Counted from the first letter of the stretch, positions 35,733 to 47,878 are shown. The stretch is DNA of 64,000 bases from Pohlia nutans (GCA_022496805.1 CM040085.1:36485811-36549810); one strand, 5' to 3'. Numbers and translations are program-made. The notes: generated from the sequence alone by a model not told the origin.

Positions 35733-38700
35733 ATGACATGTGCGAGGTTTCTCTTCTCAAACGATCATCGACATTCAAATTTTTAGGTTGGTTTGGAAAA
35801 GCAAGCCAAAGAGCAATGCACGCTATGAAAAACTTTGTTACTTGTAGTACATTCCTTGAGTCAGATGACAATTTTACTGAGTACTTGGCTAGAATTTTGG
35901 GAGAACCTAATATTAGTAATATAGCCTATTTTCAAGATAGCCAAGACTCGTTTTCATCGACTTGCTCGTTTGCACGGGATTTGTGTTCATCCTTTAGATC
36001 AGACGTCAATTTTTCCCAATTCTTTGCTAACGCTTTGAGCGATCCCAGTCCATTGTGTTTAGAAGGGGGTGAACACCAAACTCCATCAATTGGTCATGTG
36101 CCGCTAAAGGCATGTTCACCCTACAAGTCAGACGATAATTTTGCAGAGTATTTAGCTAATGCAATAAGAGGGCACAACACATTGGATTTTCGAGATAACC
36201 AAGACGAGACATTATCAACTTGCTCTATACCGCGAGATGCATGCTCATCCCCCAAGTCAGACATCGGCCATGTCGTTGAACAGTTAGGTTCTACAAAAAG
36301 AAGTGTTGACAATTGCGGCAAGAGCTTGGCAACCTGCTCTACCCAAGAAGAGGCAATTCCACCGGTTTGTGTCACTCTGCCAGATGTGTGGTCAAATAGA
36401 AATGGTGGAAAGTTTCCAATAGGTTTTGTTGGGAAATTGGATGCAAATACAAGCTCTCGCCTTGCTGCCATCTGTATGTCAGGGAAATCACAAGTTTTTG
36501 AAAGGCCACAACACACCACAGAGGTACGTTTTTTCCAGATGGTACTGTGATTGTGTCCCGAGCTTCTCTTCTAGATCAATTATTCCAGTATGAGTCGTCC
36601 ACATTCTTCGATCTGGAGAAATAAAAGCATGTGCCATCATACTCCTAACAATCAACAATTATGTTTTATATTTCAGTCATAGTGGTTATTCAAATCCATG
36701 AGCAATTGACCACTTTAGTGAAATCCAATATCCAACATATGGCTTTTTTATTACAAATTTCTTGAAGATAACATGGTCTTGTAGGGGTCAGAATCGGCCA
36801 TTACTTCCACATACTTGAAGATAGACCAATGTCAATGCATTGGAGAAAATATGATCTCAAATGTTTTTTCTGCACAGCCCAAGTTGCCAGCCAATTTTTA
36901 TGATCTGCCTACTAGACTATGACTTCGAGCTGTCAAGCAGGTTAACCTGTTATGGTTCGTAAATATGTCTCAAAGTAATGGTCCAAAAATTTATTGTAAG
37001 TAAATCAAAAAGACCACCTGACTATTGATTTAGCATGTTCTATTCCGCGGAATAATCTGTTAGAACCTAAGTGAGATTCTTTAGTGTTGGTGGAACAGTT
37101 TCTCTCTAAATTTGAGTATAGACTCAACTCGTTGTCCAATTTCCAGATCAAAAAACAATGGCCTTTATCAGGGCTCATGGCCACTGCAAAACTGGTACAT
37201 CCATTTGATCTTCTCTATATTTTTCTAAGGATTTTGGAGATCTTTTTTTATTGTAGATCTTCTACTCAGACGATGCATTCTGCATGGAAAAGCTTGTGAA
37301 TCTGTGTCAAGTCTCTACACAAGAGAATTCATGTATAGATTGCTTAGGATCTTCATTTTGAATTTAATTTGCATTATAGTCTGGTAAAACATCATAACTG
37401 TACATGCGTTGATCGTAACTCAATATCACTAGTTACATAACAGATTATCCACCAACTTGAGCCGATCAAGTGTGTGGAGGCTGTATTTGTTGCACTCTAT
37501 TTGACTGTAAGCTTTCCAATCTTACCAATTTTATTAATTGGAAGTTAGTTGGTATGACAATCTTTAACCCCTACGTGACCGAATGACCATTTTATGGTCG
37601 CTAGCATTTTTTTATGGGCTGCCCAGGATGAAAAATATATTTTATAATAAATAAAATATATATTTCAAATAGTGAATCAAGTCTACTTTCCAACTCAATT
37701 TGAATCATGTCAATCCGAGTTAAACTCGACCAAGGAAAATTTTTCAAAGACAAAGACCTCAATATTGTCTAAGTGATATAAAATTTACTATTTCGGGAAA
37801 CTAATGATGTCTTCTCCTTTGAAAAAAAATCTTTTTTGGATTTTTGAATAGAATGTCTAGTTCTAACCAATCATACCAAATTTCAAATTCTATTAATATT
37901 TTTTTTAATTTTGTTGAATATTAAATGGTAAATACTTCTAAATTCATTAAATGAGAATCTAAAACATTTTTTGAAAGTTTGGACCAAACTTCATCAAAGT
38001 TGCAGAAGTTATAACACATCTAGGTTTTGCCCTTACCCCCTCTGTCATTTAGGGGTTAAGTCAAGTAGGTTCAATGGAAACATGTGAGTTGAATAATCAA
38101 GAGACAAATGGTAAACCAGATTGTGTGAATCTTGTCATGCAGGCTGGCCTTCAATCAGTAGAACGCATACCACTTGGATTCAAAACACAATTTGCAAATC
38201 AGGTATACTTTCCTTGTGACATTCATAATATACCGCATTGATCTGCTTTTGGTCAACATCTTCTGTTGACATTTATATGTGATATGCATGGGACAAGGGA
38301 TTGAACAGGTGTTTCAACACATTGTCCTACTAGTGCAGCATAAAGGCAAGTATGGAGCATTTGGAATGAGTAGGAGCCATGATCTTATGAACAAGGACAT
38401 TTTTTATGACAGGTAGTAGAGAATGTTTACTTGAATATCAAATATAGGTCCTCTTAGCCAATTCCAATCTTGCAATTTTGAAAATCTAAGTGAAACCAAG
38501 GTTCTTTATAAAGGCATTTTATCATATTTCATTATAAATTACATTGTACTTGTTGTCATTTTCACCGTGAACATAAGTTACTCATTGGTGAGTGTTCTTT
38601 AGCACATTTTTGAGTTTTCCCTCGAAGGTTTAAATCTGAAATTAAAAAAATTCTAATATGAAACCATTACTTGAGCATTTCAGTATGTCAAGCATTGTTG

Positions 38701-40257
38701 AAGACTTTAAGATAGCATATGAGGAAAGTGACCATACAATCCTCAGTCTTCAAATTGGTCTCCCGGTAAGTAGATAATGCTCTTAGTCATTCTTTGTAGA
38801 TTGTTACCGTTAAAGTGCATTTAATTCGAGTAGTCATTAATTTAGCATCTGCCAAGCACCTATTGTAGGAGGTCTTATGTGCATTGGTGACGGCTACTTC
38901 TTTTTGTCACAATAAACTAACATTGATTTAGTTCATTTGTGAAAGTGAAGCTTAGGCGGTAAACGTGTAGTCATATAATAACTTCCACATCTTGTGACAG
39001 GTAGAACATGACATAATGTCGTCAACTTTCATTTGTTGGGAACATCTTTGTCTCTGCCCTGTTGACCAACCATGGCCAGAGGTAATCAACAAATGTTTTT
39101 CCTAGAAAACCTTCTAATAATTTTAAAATTTTAGTATTGTTACGTGGTAGCAAATACATAGAAGTTCCATTTCTATATTGTTGCAGTCTCATTGAAGTTT
39201 CCTCATCATGGAGAGTACCCTCAGGGGTGAAGAGCATTATATCCAAAATAGATTAAAAATGAAGTCTAACATATTGAAAATAAAGTTTGCATCAGTGTGT
39301 GGCAGCAATTGAGAACCATGCATTGCGGATGAAGCACCTATGGAATGTGTAAGCCAATTTTAAACCACTATTGTTCTCTTAGTTCATAAATATTTAGCAG
39401 CTATTGATATTCTCTTCTACTAGTCACAAAATGAATCATTCGGTTTTGTAGGTCTACGGTGAATGCAACTAGCATTACAATGTCATAGTTCTCCAAAAAA
39501 TTCTCTCATAGGCGACATTTTATCGTGAGAACTAGTTAATGGAATATCATTACGTAAATACTTAGAAATCAATTAACCCAAGTTTGGTAGACACATGCTA
39601 CAAATCAAAGCCATTCAACTTAAATTTGTGCATTGAGAAACATTTTCTTCTACAGGTGGGTGATTTCTGGGCGAGGGGCTGACCCCACAAGAAAGCCGTT
39701 GAAGTCCTTGAGGAAAGCCCCACTAAACAATGGACCTAACATAGGAGTCAAGCCAGTGGTACAGAAGGCGTCAGCCTTGCGAAAGAGCTCTGTGTATAGG
39801 AAACAGTTTGAGGAGTGCAATGTACTTTCGTGTCATCTAACAACCATCGACACTCCCTCTTATCAATCAACAACAATCAACAACAATCAACAAAACTCAT
39901 TCCCATCAATCTTATAAGAAACGGAATGCTCGAGTCCCCTCAATCTCCATCAAAAAGTCTCTATTAAAAGGCTTCTTCGACCCTAGAGATTCCACTGGTC
40001 CTTGGAAATATACCCAATGTCCCAAACACCAAGATCAAGGAACTATGTGCAGCGGCTTGCATGACAACGAAGAGTATTCTGTAATTCTTACATGTGAGTG
40101 TGGGTCAATTGAATCAAATCCATGGGAAGTTTGTAAGCCTTGTGATTGTGGAAACCCGTTATGTAAAGCAGATTCAATGTTGTTTGCTGATGATCCTAAG
40201 ATTAGGGGATCAGGACCTCTTTACAATATGGTACTTAAGAGATCAAGAGTTGAGTGA
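35733..40257 (+). CDS. vasohibin-like tubulin carboxypeptidase
   Basis: Vasohibins are transglutaminase-like cysteine peptidases that remove the C-terminal Tyr of alpha-tubulin. Predicted exons: 35733-36523, 37099-37194, 37444-37506, 38143-38202, 38309-38412, 38684-38765, 39001-39081, 39296-39348 and 39656-39917, with open sequence to 40257 in another frame. From 37099 on, all junctions are in phase. Family blocks in order: FQIKKQWPLSGLMATAKL, EPIKCVEAVFVALYLT, SVERIPLGFKT, VFQHIVLL, KYGAFGMSRSHDLM, IVEDFKIAYEESDH. The putative catalytic Cys (IKCVEA), His (VFQH) and Ser (GMSR) are separated by 35 and 17 residues, exactly as Cys169, His204 and Ser221 in human VASH1. The first exon adds about 260 residues with three copies of an SDDNFTEYLA-type repeat; its link to the catalytic part is inferred and an intermediate exon may be missing. 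After the core comes a basic tail and, across a 10-bp repeat frameshift, a Cys-rich segment (CKPCDCGNPLCKAD). Confidence 0.85.
37564..38059. mobile_element. TTAA-flanked miniature transposon, family E copy 1
   Basis: TTAA-CCCCTACGTGACCGAATG at the left; CTGTCATTTAGGGG-TTAA at the right. 496 bp. Matches 47996-48544 (GACCATTTTATGGTCGCT, GGGCTGCCC, CAAGTCTACTTTCCAAC, CAATCCGAGTTAAACTC). It sits in the intron right after the exon carrying the vasohibin catalytic Cys. Confidence 0.92.
39861..39893 (+). repeat. 10-bp tandem repeat in coding sequence
   Basis: Units TATCAATCAA, CAACAATCAA and CAACAATCAA, then CAAAACTC. Reading frame 39656-39917 stops just after it. The open frame that follows (to 40257) is offset by +1, which is exactly one 10-bp unit modulo three. 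Confidence 0.9.
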
Positions 40258-42477
40258 TGCACCAAAATGAATCATGAAATTTTGAAGCAAGAATAGAGTC
40301 TACACCAACACAATAGAATAAAGTGGTTTATCATAAAATAGCAACAGCTTACCCTCAGATTTACAATCTTAGGAAGCAAAGCTCAAGCTATTTAGGGTTG
40401 GATCAAGCTACTTTGGTGCTTCCTAGCTCATGGTCCCTGGTGAGGTACACATCTCCTTTGACCTAGTGTTAACTTATTTATTCATGCAATTAAGAGAGTT
40501 ATCTTTGATATCTTTCCAATTAGGAAAATAATACTTAACATGCCTCATTAGTTAGACATGCAACTTTGAAAGTTGATGGGACCGTCAAGTGAGGTTTCTT
40601 TTTATTTCTATCTTGTATGTGCACTAATTAACCAGGTACCAGTATTCTTTTATAGAAAAAAAGTCAAATACTCTAGAAGCAACCATATTGACTCGCATCA
40701 TCATCACAAACATTTTCATTAGAATTTGATGGCTTGATGACAAAACTTATATGCTCAAATGACATCTACATGTACCTTATTTCTAAAATATGAAATTTAA
40801 ACTTTGGCATTTAATGCCACTACATTTGAAATAGGGGTGCCATCAACCCTGAATATATTTGGGCAAAAAAAATGCTCTTATCATTACCAAACAAGGGTGT
40901 TTCTTTTGACACTTCAATTCTAGAAATTATTCTGAATATTTTATTTTTTGACACTTTTTCAACACTAAAATATAATTTTGACACTAAATTGTCAAAAACT
41001 ATGTCTGAAACTTTATAGTTGTTTTAGAGCTAAGAAAAAGTGTCAAAAAAACTCTAATATTGAAAAGATTTTCTTTTTTTAAAGTTTTGTAAAAGTGTCA
41101 AAAAAAGTGTTGCCAATTTTTAAAATTCTTTGACTTAATTTGGCAATTAAGTGAAAAAAAAATTTTCAAAGATTCAAAATCCAATAATATATTATGGCTA
41201 CACTTCATTTTCTCTAGCATCATCTTTGCTTTAATATAACGTCAACTCGATAATTTTGTATAAAAATTTCACGTATTCACATATATGTCTGAATAGAAGA
41301 TTACATTTTTTTTATGTTGTTAGAAAATAATAAAATATCAGTAAAATGATGACTTTTTAAGGATTTATAGTGGAGAGCAGTTTGAATCATTTGAGGTTTA
41401 TAAATAATTTGGAGGCACCTAAAACCGCCTATATTGGAATTTGACTTGGCTTGCAATTTTTAGAGAATCAAATTGGGACAATTCTTTTGTTGATAGACAG
41501 ATAACTCATAAACAAAATTGAATATGTTTTTTTTTTTTTTTTTAATTTATTTATACATATGTATAAATTTATAAATTTATATGTTTATATGTATATTATT
41601 AAATGAACATAGTCACGAAATGTGTCATGAATTCATCCAAATTGATGTTATCATCTATAAAAATTTCATCCAATAAGATGAAAGTGCTATGCTTCACAAT
41701 TTCATGCCTCACGGTAATGCAAAGTGGGGTAAAATCAATCAAAGCATGGTATTATAATTTCAATGGGTTTGTTATACGGTAGAGTATATATAAAAGTAAT
41801 TTATATAAATTTTGGAAGCAAGAAGCTAGTCATACCCAATTTGTGCCAAACAGGTGATGTTTGTCAAAACATAATAGTATCATCACTTGCATCCTAGACA
41901 CCCCGAATTTCACCCACTCGTAGAAGCTTCTAATTGGGGATTAGATTGATAAGGGCACCGATAAAGTTCATTCTAAAACATCAAAAAAATCAATAGTATT
42001 TTGGAGAGCGTTCTCAATATTAAAGGAAATGTTGAAATGCTTCATTCCGTCACGTCATAGTGCTCCAACAGATACTTCAAGCATAGCATTTTATTTGGGC
42101 AAAATATCGCTAGATTGCACCAGGAAAAAAAAGTAATTTGGCTAAAAAATGGACTAAACCATGAAGTTTTTCCCCATAAAACTTCAAATTAAAAATACAT
42201 CTTGGATGAAATCGCCAGATTGTGGATGAAAATGATACAAATTTATACGTGATATCTTCTAATGTGATATTTTCTATCCAATATGTGGATGAATGTTGAA
42301 ATATAGAACACCACTATAACATTTTATATCACCACTTTGGCACTTCATGAAAAATGAAAAAACCATGCCCTGACTTCAAATGCCCATCACAACAACACTT
42401 CCCTGATTGTTTTTTTACTCCAACTCTACAAGCCCACACTGGAAAATACGGTTTTGTGAAACAGGGGCACCGTAGAT
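40258..42477. other. intergenic, AT-rich
   Basis: No gene, RNA gene or defined repeat recognised. Contains a run of 19 T near 41527 followed by A/T sequence. Confidence 0.45.
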
Positions 42478-42592
42478 AAACATCAATGACCTCTGCTTGT
42501 TGTATAGGAAAAGCACAAACCAAAAACACAGCAGACCATCATACGAGCACTGTCATCACCACCCGAAGGTGAGCTACGTCCAGAAAGATAAT

Positions 42593-43166
42593 TTAACCTC
42601 TAAAGGACCAGGGTGTTGAATTTAGTTCTTGTTTTCTTGACTAGCTCTTGTAACAAGCTCAATTCCTCAATGGTGTGGGGTAATTTTGATGATCAGAAAA
42701 ATTAAAGAAGACTTACGTAGTTTTTGTATGAAAAAAGGATCAACAAAATCACACAATTTTTGAGAAAATGTCACCGTTGAGAAGGTTGATGGAACTCGTT
42801 CGGGGTATTTGTACATATGCTGAAATCGGATTGTTCAATAGTGCTCCAAATGTTTTGAAATTTTTACCATGCGTTGGAATCGTCGTTTCGAACACGTGCA
42901 AAAAATCACGAAATTTGGAGGTATGAAGAGGAAGACATGAAAGTTTGAAGCAACGCCGAGATAGCCTTCTTGCAACTCAAAAAAAACCATCAAAAATCGC
43001 ACACTTCATGAATTTCTAATTAGGAAGTACCCACAGATTCAGCTCTCAAAAGAGTCAGGGTTTTTTTGTTGCTCACCCTACAATTCACAGCCCAACAATT
43101 CAAATTTCCTCAAATTTCCGGAAGCCGCATGGGGGCCTTAATGCCTTATGGTCCTTCAGGGTTTAA
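42593..43166. mobile_element. TTAA-flanked miniature transposon, family C
   Basis: TTAA-CCTCTAAAGGACCAGGG at the left; GGTCCTTCAGGGT-TTAA at the right. 574 bp. It shares its right TTAA with the next element. The matching position in segment Q (GATGATTTAAAGACATG near 50190) has no insertion. Confidence 0.9.
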
Positions 43167-43563
43167 CCCCTAAAGGGCCCTGAGGATGGAATGTCGCCTT
43201 GGCTGGGGTTGTACCATGAATTGATGCACCTTGCAATGCATATTACTTGAAACAACCAAAAAGCAAAAGAAAGACCCAAAGATGAAGAAAATTATGAAAC
43301 CTTCGGAAAAAAAATTGGAATCACTATGTGTATTCTATGGAGTCTATTGTGCACATTTATACGTATTTGCAACATATACAGGCAGTGGTAGAGTTGCTCT
43401 AAATTACTCCAAAAATTTTGAAAAACATATATACCATTAATGGTATTGACATTGACGTCTACAAAAGAATTCACCATCTCAACATCATTTTCTAGTCTTC
43501 AATATATAAGTACAAATGTAAACCTCTGCAGCAACTTCGTATGCATATCCTTTTAGGGGTTAA
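43163..43563. mobile_element. TTAA-flanked miniature transposon, family D
   Basis: TTAA-CCCCTAAAGGGCCCTGAG at the left; ATCCTTTTAGGGG-TTAA at the right. 401 bp, directly abutting family C element through one shared TTAA. Non-coding. Confidence 0.9.
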
Positions 43564-44196
43564 GGAATGGTTTATAATCATCGGTCTCTGCACATGAAGT
43601 TGCTGCGTCTACACATCCCAGTCCATCAAGGCTAAGCTAAGCAAACAGAGTAGAGTTGCTACAGCTAAAATTATGGCCTGTCCTAAAGAGTATGCTCTCC
43701 AGGGCAATGGAATATGCAACCTCACATCCATGAAAGTACGTTCTCCAAGAGAATGACAACTGCAAGTATTTAACTAGCGGATGTCATTCTCAAGAGGAAC
43801 ATCCATGCTATTAAAAGGACACCCTGCCAAGAGTTCTACTCCCGTCCATAGGGGTCCCAGACATTTTTGCTGGGTAAAAAGTGCATAGTTTAGCCTCATT
43901 TTTTACCCCATTTAGCATTGTGACAGAAAGTGCAAATTTAGGAGTTGGGGTCAAACTTTGACTCCCTTTTTGGAACCTTTATCAAGGTAAAACCATTGGT
44001 GCTTTTGACGGACGTGGGGGCAAAAAAACTGCCCTACAGTAAAAAAATTCCTCATTTTTACCCCACCCAAGTTTGGCCCCGGAGTCAAACTATGAGGGTT
44101 CCCTGTGGTCATTCAAAAATAAAACAAATGAATAAGGGTTGTCAGTTGGTAGTGCGTGTTCTATACAACATGAAAGTTCATAATAGTTCTAACTTA

Positions 44197-45863
44197 CAGT
44201 GGTCAGTAGAAGTGTTCGGACAGGATGCTTCCACTTCCAATATGAGCTAGTTTTCCTACATAACTCACATTCAAGTTGTAAAAATTTAAACATACGATCA
44301 CATAGTTACAACAAACATGTAACATAACATTTATAATCAAAAATGTCAATCAAGAAATCAATCAAAAATAAAACACATGATGTGGGTGTCCAATTCTTTA
44401 TGCAAAAAGTGAAGTGGTTATCTATTTACATTGGAAACAAAGCCATGAGCTACAAAATCAAGCTAAAAACTTGAATGTAGAATCATAATGACTACCTAAA
44501 AACTTGAATGTACAATCATAATGACTACCATCGTGTATAGCCACCTTTTGCTTGATAAACATCTACAGCTCTCTCAGGCATAGACATGATCAATTTCCTC
44601 ACGGTATCAATCTCAATGCTATACCAAATTTCTTGCAATTTCTCCCACAAATCCTTCTTGTTAGTGGGTTTCTTCTCCGACATTCTCATACGACGATATA
44701 CTTCATTCCAAAGGTGTTCTATAGGATTCAAGTCAGGAGATTGAGCCGGATGCCAAATTAGTTGAAACTCCTGTGCTAACAACCAATCTGTAACATACTT
44801 AGAAGTATGTTTGGGATCGTTGTCGTGCTGAAAAATAACATTCTCCTCTCCTAAATCATGCATGTGTATAGTATTCATGAGCTCCATCTCCAAAATTTCA
44901 CGATACACAAACTTATCCATGTTCCCTTCTATAAGACGAAGGTTGCCAACTCCCTCCCAAGTCATACATCCCCAAACCATAATGTTTCCACCCCCAAATT
45001 TGATAGTAGGTTGCACATGCTGATCTAAAAGATGCTCTCCTCTCTTCCTCCAACAATACTGCCTCCCATCTTAGCCAAACAAATTGAATTTTGACTCATC
45101 TGAAAAAACCACATAACTCCAATCCATCCAACTTGCATGCCTACACCTCTTTCCCCATGCATATCGACGTGCTTTGTGCTTCTTTGACAAGAATGGCTTC
45201 TTAGTTTTCACTCGTGCTCTCAATCCTTGCCTCTGAAGACATCTTCTAATTGTATCATCACTCAAATCCAATCCTTGAGATCGCATTTCTCTACCCACTA
45301 CTGCAGCTATACCATTAGATGGTGCATTCAACAACCTTACAACCTCACGATCACCACGTTCATCAAGAATTTGAGGTCTCCCTTGTGAAGGAGCATCTCT
45401 CAAATGACCTCTCATTGTAAACCTCCGCACAATAGTATGGCAAGTGCTTCGAGAGATGCCTAGAACCGCTGAAATTTCAAAGTACGAATTCCCTCTCTCA
45501 TGCATCTGAAGAACTAACTCACGTTCAGCAAGAGACCTTCTAGGAGCCATAGCTAATCAAGAGCAATCTTACTCAATCACAATGAATCTTGAAATGCAAG
45601 AGGTCTCCATAAATACATGTTGATTGTCAAGATTTTTTAGATGCACAACTTGTGTGCATAATGAATTGGACACTCATGATTGACACATCATGAACTGCTG
45701 CCCTTGCAAGTGGCTCAATGTCAATGATGGTACTCTTTCTAGTTTACAAATGGCTCTTTAGTTATAATTAGCTGAAAAAATCAGCACCTACCTACCAAAC
45801 TTGACAAGTGTTACTACTAAACTGAGATTGACATTATTGTCCGAACACTTTTGCTAACCACTG
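44197..45863 (-). mobile_element. complete Tc1/mariner transposon (DD34E type)
   Basis: 1667 bp flanked by TA on both sides. The inverted ends read CAGTGGTCAGTAGAAGTGTT at the left and, inverted, CAGTGGTTAGCAAAAGTGTT at the right; both continue CGGACA. The transposase lies on the minus strand. The element interrupts duplicated segment P. Segment Q carries the empty site, with GGTCTATGTATTTATC near 50637 opposite the right flank TATGTATTTATC. Confidence 0.95.
44525..45550 (-). pseudogene. Tc1-like transposase with one in-frame stop
   Basis: About 341 codons in one frame. The start MAPRRSLAERELVLQMHERG opens a paired-like helix-turn-helix, followed by the linker GRPQ and a second helix-turn-helix. 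The catalytic core has VVFSDESKFNLFG (first Asp), FQHDNDPKHTS (second Asp) and SPDLNPIEHLW (Glu). The second Asp and the Glu are separated by 34 residues, so this is the DD34E class of animal-type Tc1 elements rather than the DD39D of plant mariners. The only lesion is TAA at 45071-45073, right after FNLFG. Otherwise intact, so inactivation is recent. The stop could be a single-base change; expression is unknown. Confidence 0.95.
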
Positions 45864-46165
45864 TATGTATTTATCTGCATCCAGCCAAAACATCAAATTC
45901 TATTTGAAAGCCTCGATCGGAAGATGCTATAATGTTTTGAACATCACGAAAATCAATGATTTTTAGACAATGTCTTCATCATCGGCTTCCAAAAACGAAT
46001 ATGAGACCCTAAAAGGTAAAGACCACAGTTTACAGTGGCATACCGAGGAAGTTCTCCTTGTCGGACAAAACAGAAACAAGAAGCCAAAATCATTTAAGTT
46101 CTCACATGGAAGTATCCCAAGTCAAAATCGTAGAATGAATACGTCACTAAGATGTCCCGTAACAA

Positions 46166-46311
46166 GTTCACAGTAGCCTCTGTGACTACTGCCTTCCCCT
46201 AATAGTATGATGTGGAATATCCCACATCATTTCATCCTCCAATGAAATGATGTGGGATATTCCACATCATACTATTAGGGGAAGGCAGTAGTCACAGAGG
46301 CTACTGTGAAC
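46166..46311. repeat. perfect 70-bp inverted repeat with 6-nt loop
   Basis: Arms 46166-46235 and 46242-46311 are exact reverse complements, separated by CCTCCA. The arm starts GTTCACAGTAGCCTCTGTGA and contains ATGATGTGGAATATCCCACA. Transcription of either strand would give a perfectly paired hairpin of 70 bp. It could be a fold-back MITE or a small-RNA precursor. It lies just beyond the end of duplicated segment P and is absent from segment Q. Confidence 0.97.
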
Positions 46312-47571
46312 AGTAATCGAAAGCACTCACTCAATCACAATTCAACAATGTTTTGTAATTGTCTATTTGATTCAATAGTCCATTCAATTACAAATCATTG
46401 GTCACTCCATATATAAAGGCGGATGAAACTAAAAGACACCCTCTTGGAAGGCTACTGAATGTTATGTTGGGATTCTCATCACCTTCATAAAATGGAATTG
46501 TTCGATCTGCTCTAACCTGCACAGCAATACCACTTGTGTTCATTTCGGGCATTTAAAAAAAACTTAACTATTGTCACCAAACAACCAGACAATAGAGTTA
46601 ACCGAAAAGTCAGCTCAAAGAGGAAAGTTTTAGCAAACTCCTGTTGAATTCCTCTTGAACTCATATTGAAATATAAATAAACCAAAAACTAGTTCATGAT
46701 GAGTTGGGAGACAATCTAAAACAAGCTACTGTCATTATTCTCCACACCTCGCAATGACTCCCACACCTTCTACCAAAGCTCCAAGCCCATGGCCCACAAG
46801 GGGACAATCTATGATACGATACTATTCAACCCAAGTATAGCTCAAGAAAGAGGTTAGAAGTAGAGCAAAAAGGGAGGTTAGATGGGCTTCTTTTCGGTTA
46901 ACTCAAATATGTAAGTAAAACCAGCATAGTATCCATTTATCAGGTAGCAGCGACAATCGAGAAGTATCATTAGATAATAGATGACGTCAGAAAACGTACC
47001 ACGTCCTTCTCAACCCGGTGTTTTCTTTCCCAAAATTGCTTTGCATGACCCTTAGATATAGACTACAGATCATTCGGTAAAGAAATTCAGAAACAAGATT
47101 TGCACTGATCATGGGTCATTTCTGACAACAATTGAATAACAGAAATACCGGCATTGATAGTCTTAGATTCTCTAATCAAGAAGCACAACACCCTATGTGG
47201 CTATGTTTATATGCCAAATATACACACACAAACTGATCGTACAATACAACAGAAATTAAGTAAGCCATCGTTCAACCTGATCTAACGATACAGCAGAAAT
47301 TATCAAACTGATCAAACAATTCACACCCGCTCACTGGAGCTCCTGAATATAGAACCTTCATTACGTAGAATGTAAAGCCAGTGAGCCTATACTAAGTATC
47401 ATAGAAAAACCATGATAATAACAAGAAAGACTACTAGGTTATAGACTCGCAAGACTGTAGCAAGGCACTCAAGGGCTCTCCTCCAACACTGATTGTACAG
47501 TTTCATCTTTCCTCATCGCAAAGGGAGCACTCCTTGCATCATGAATAAGTGTTCAGAAACTAAACATCCTA
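46312..47571. other. intergenic
   Basis: No gene or defined repeat recognised on either strand. Confidence 0.4.
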
Positions 47572-47878
47572 AGAGCATCTCCACTTGTACACGCTAGAGA
47601 TGACTCGGTGAAATTATTCATTTACATTCGAAGAGCCCTTGCACTTACACTTCCCCACCCTTGCACGCCGTTCACACATCAAAAGTGCACATCAAATAGT
47701 CATTGAACCAATCACAAGTAGAATGTGGAGATATAGTCAACTAAATAATGATTTGAAGGGCCATTTCTTAACAAGAAGCATTTTGAAGAGTCAAGAAGCA
47801 TTTTTGAAGGGCCTTTGGCACTTTTCATCTAGTTCTGGAGTGTGAGAGACTCTGGGAGGGCAGCGGTGGAGCTGCTCT
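47572..47878. mobile_element. MITE with AGAGCATCTCCAC ends
   Basis: AGAGCATCTCCAC at the left and GGTGGAGCTGCTCT at the right are near-perfect inverted ends. About 307 bp, non-coding. The terminal motif is common among plant hAT and Harbinger MITEs. No target duplication could be fixed. Confidence 0.65.

Larger units (their letters stand above)
42478..46070. repeat. duplicated segment P, broken by three transposons
   Basis: Once the insertions at 42593-43563 and 44197-45863 are removed, this segment aligns with 50071-50872. Landmarks in order: CATCAA(T/C)GACCTCTGCTT, CATCACCACCCGAAGGTGA, GGGCAATGGAATATGCAACC, CCAAGAGT(T/G)CTACT, GTCAGTTGGTAGTGC, TTTTGAACATCACG, CTTCATCATCGGCT, GTTCTCCTTGTC. 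A shorter third copy lies at 48880-49085. Some frames are open on the minus strand (MDVRLHIPLPWRAYSLGQA) but are not conserved between copies. Nature unknown. Confidence 0.8.
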
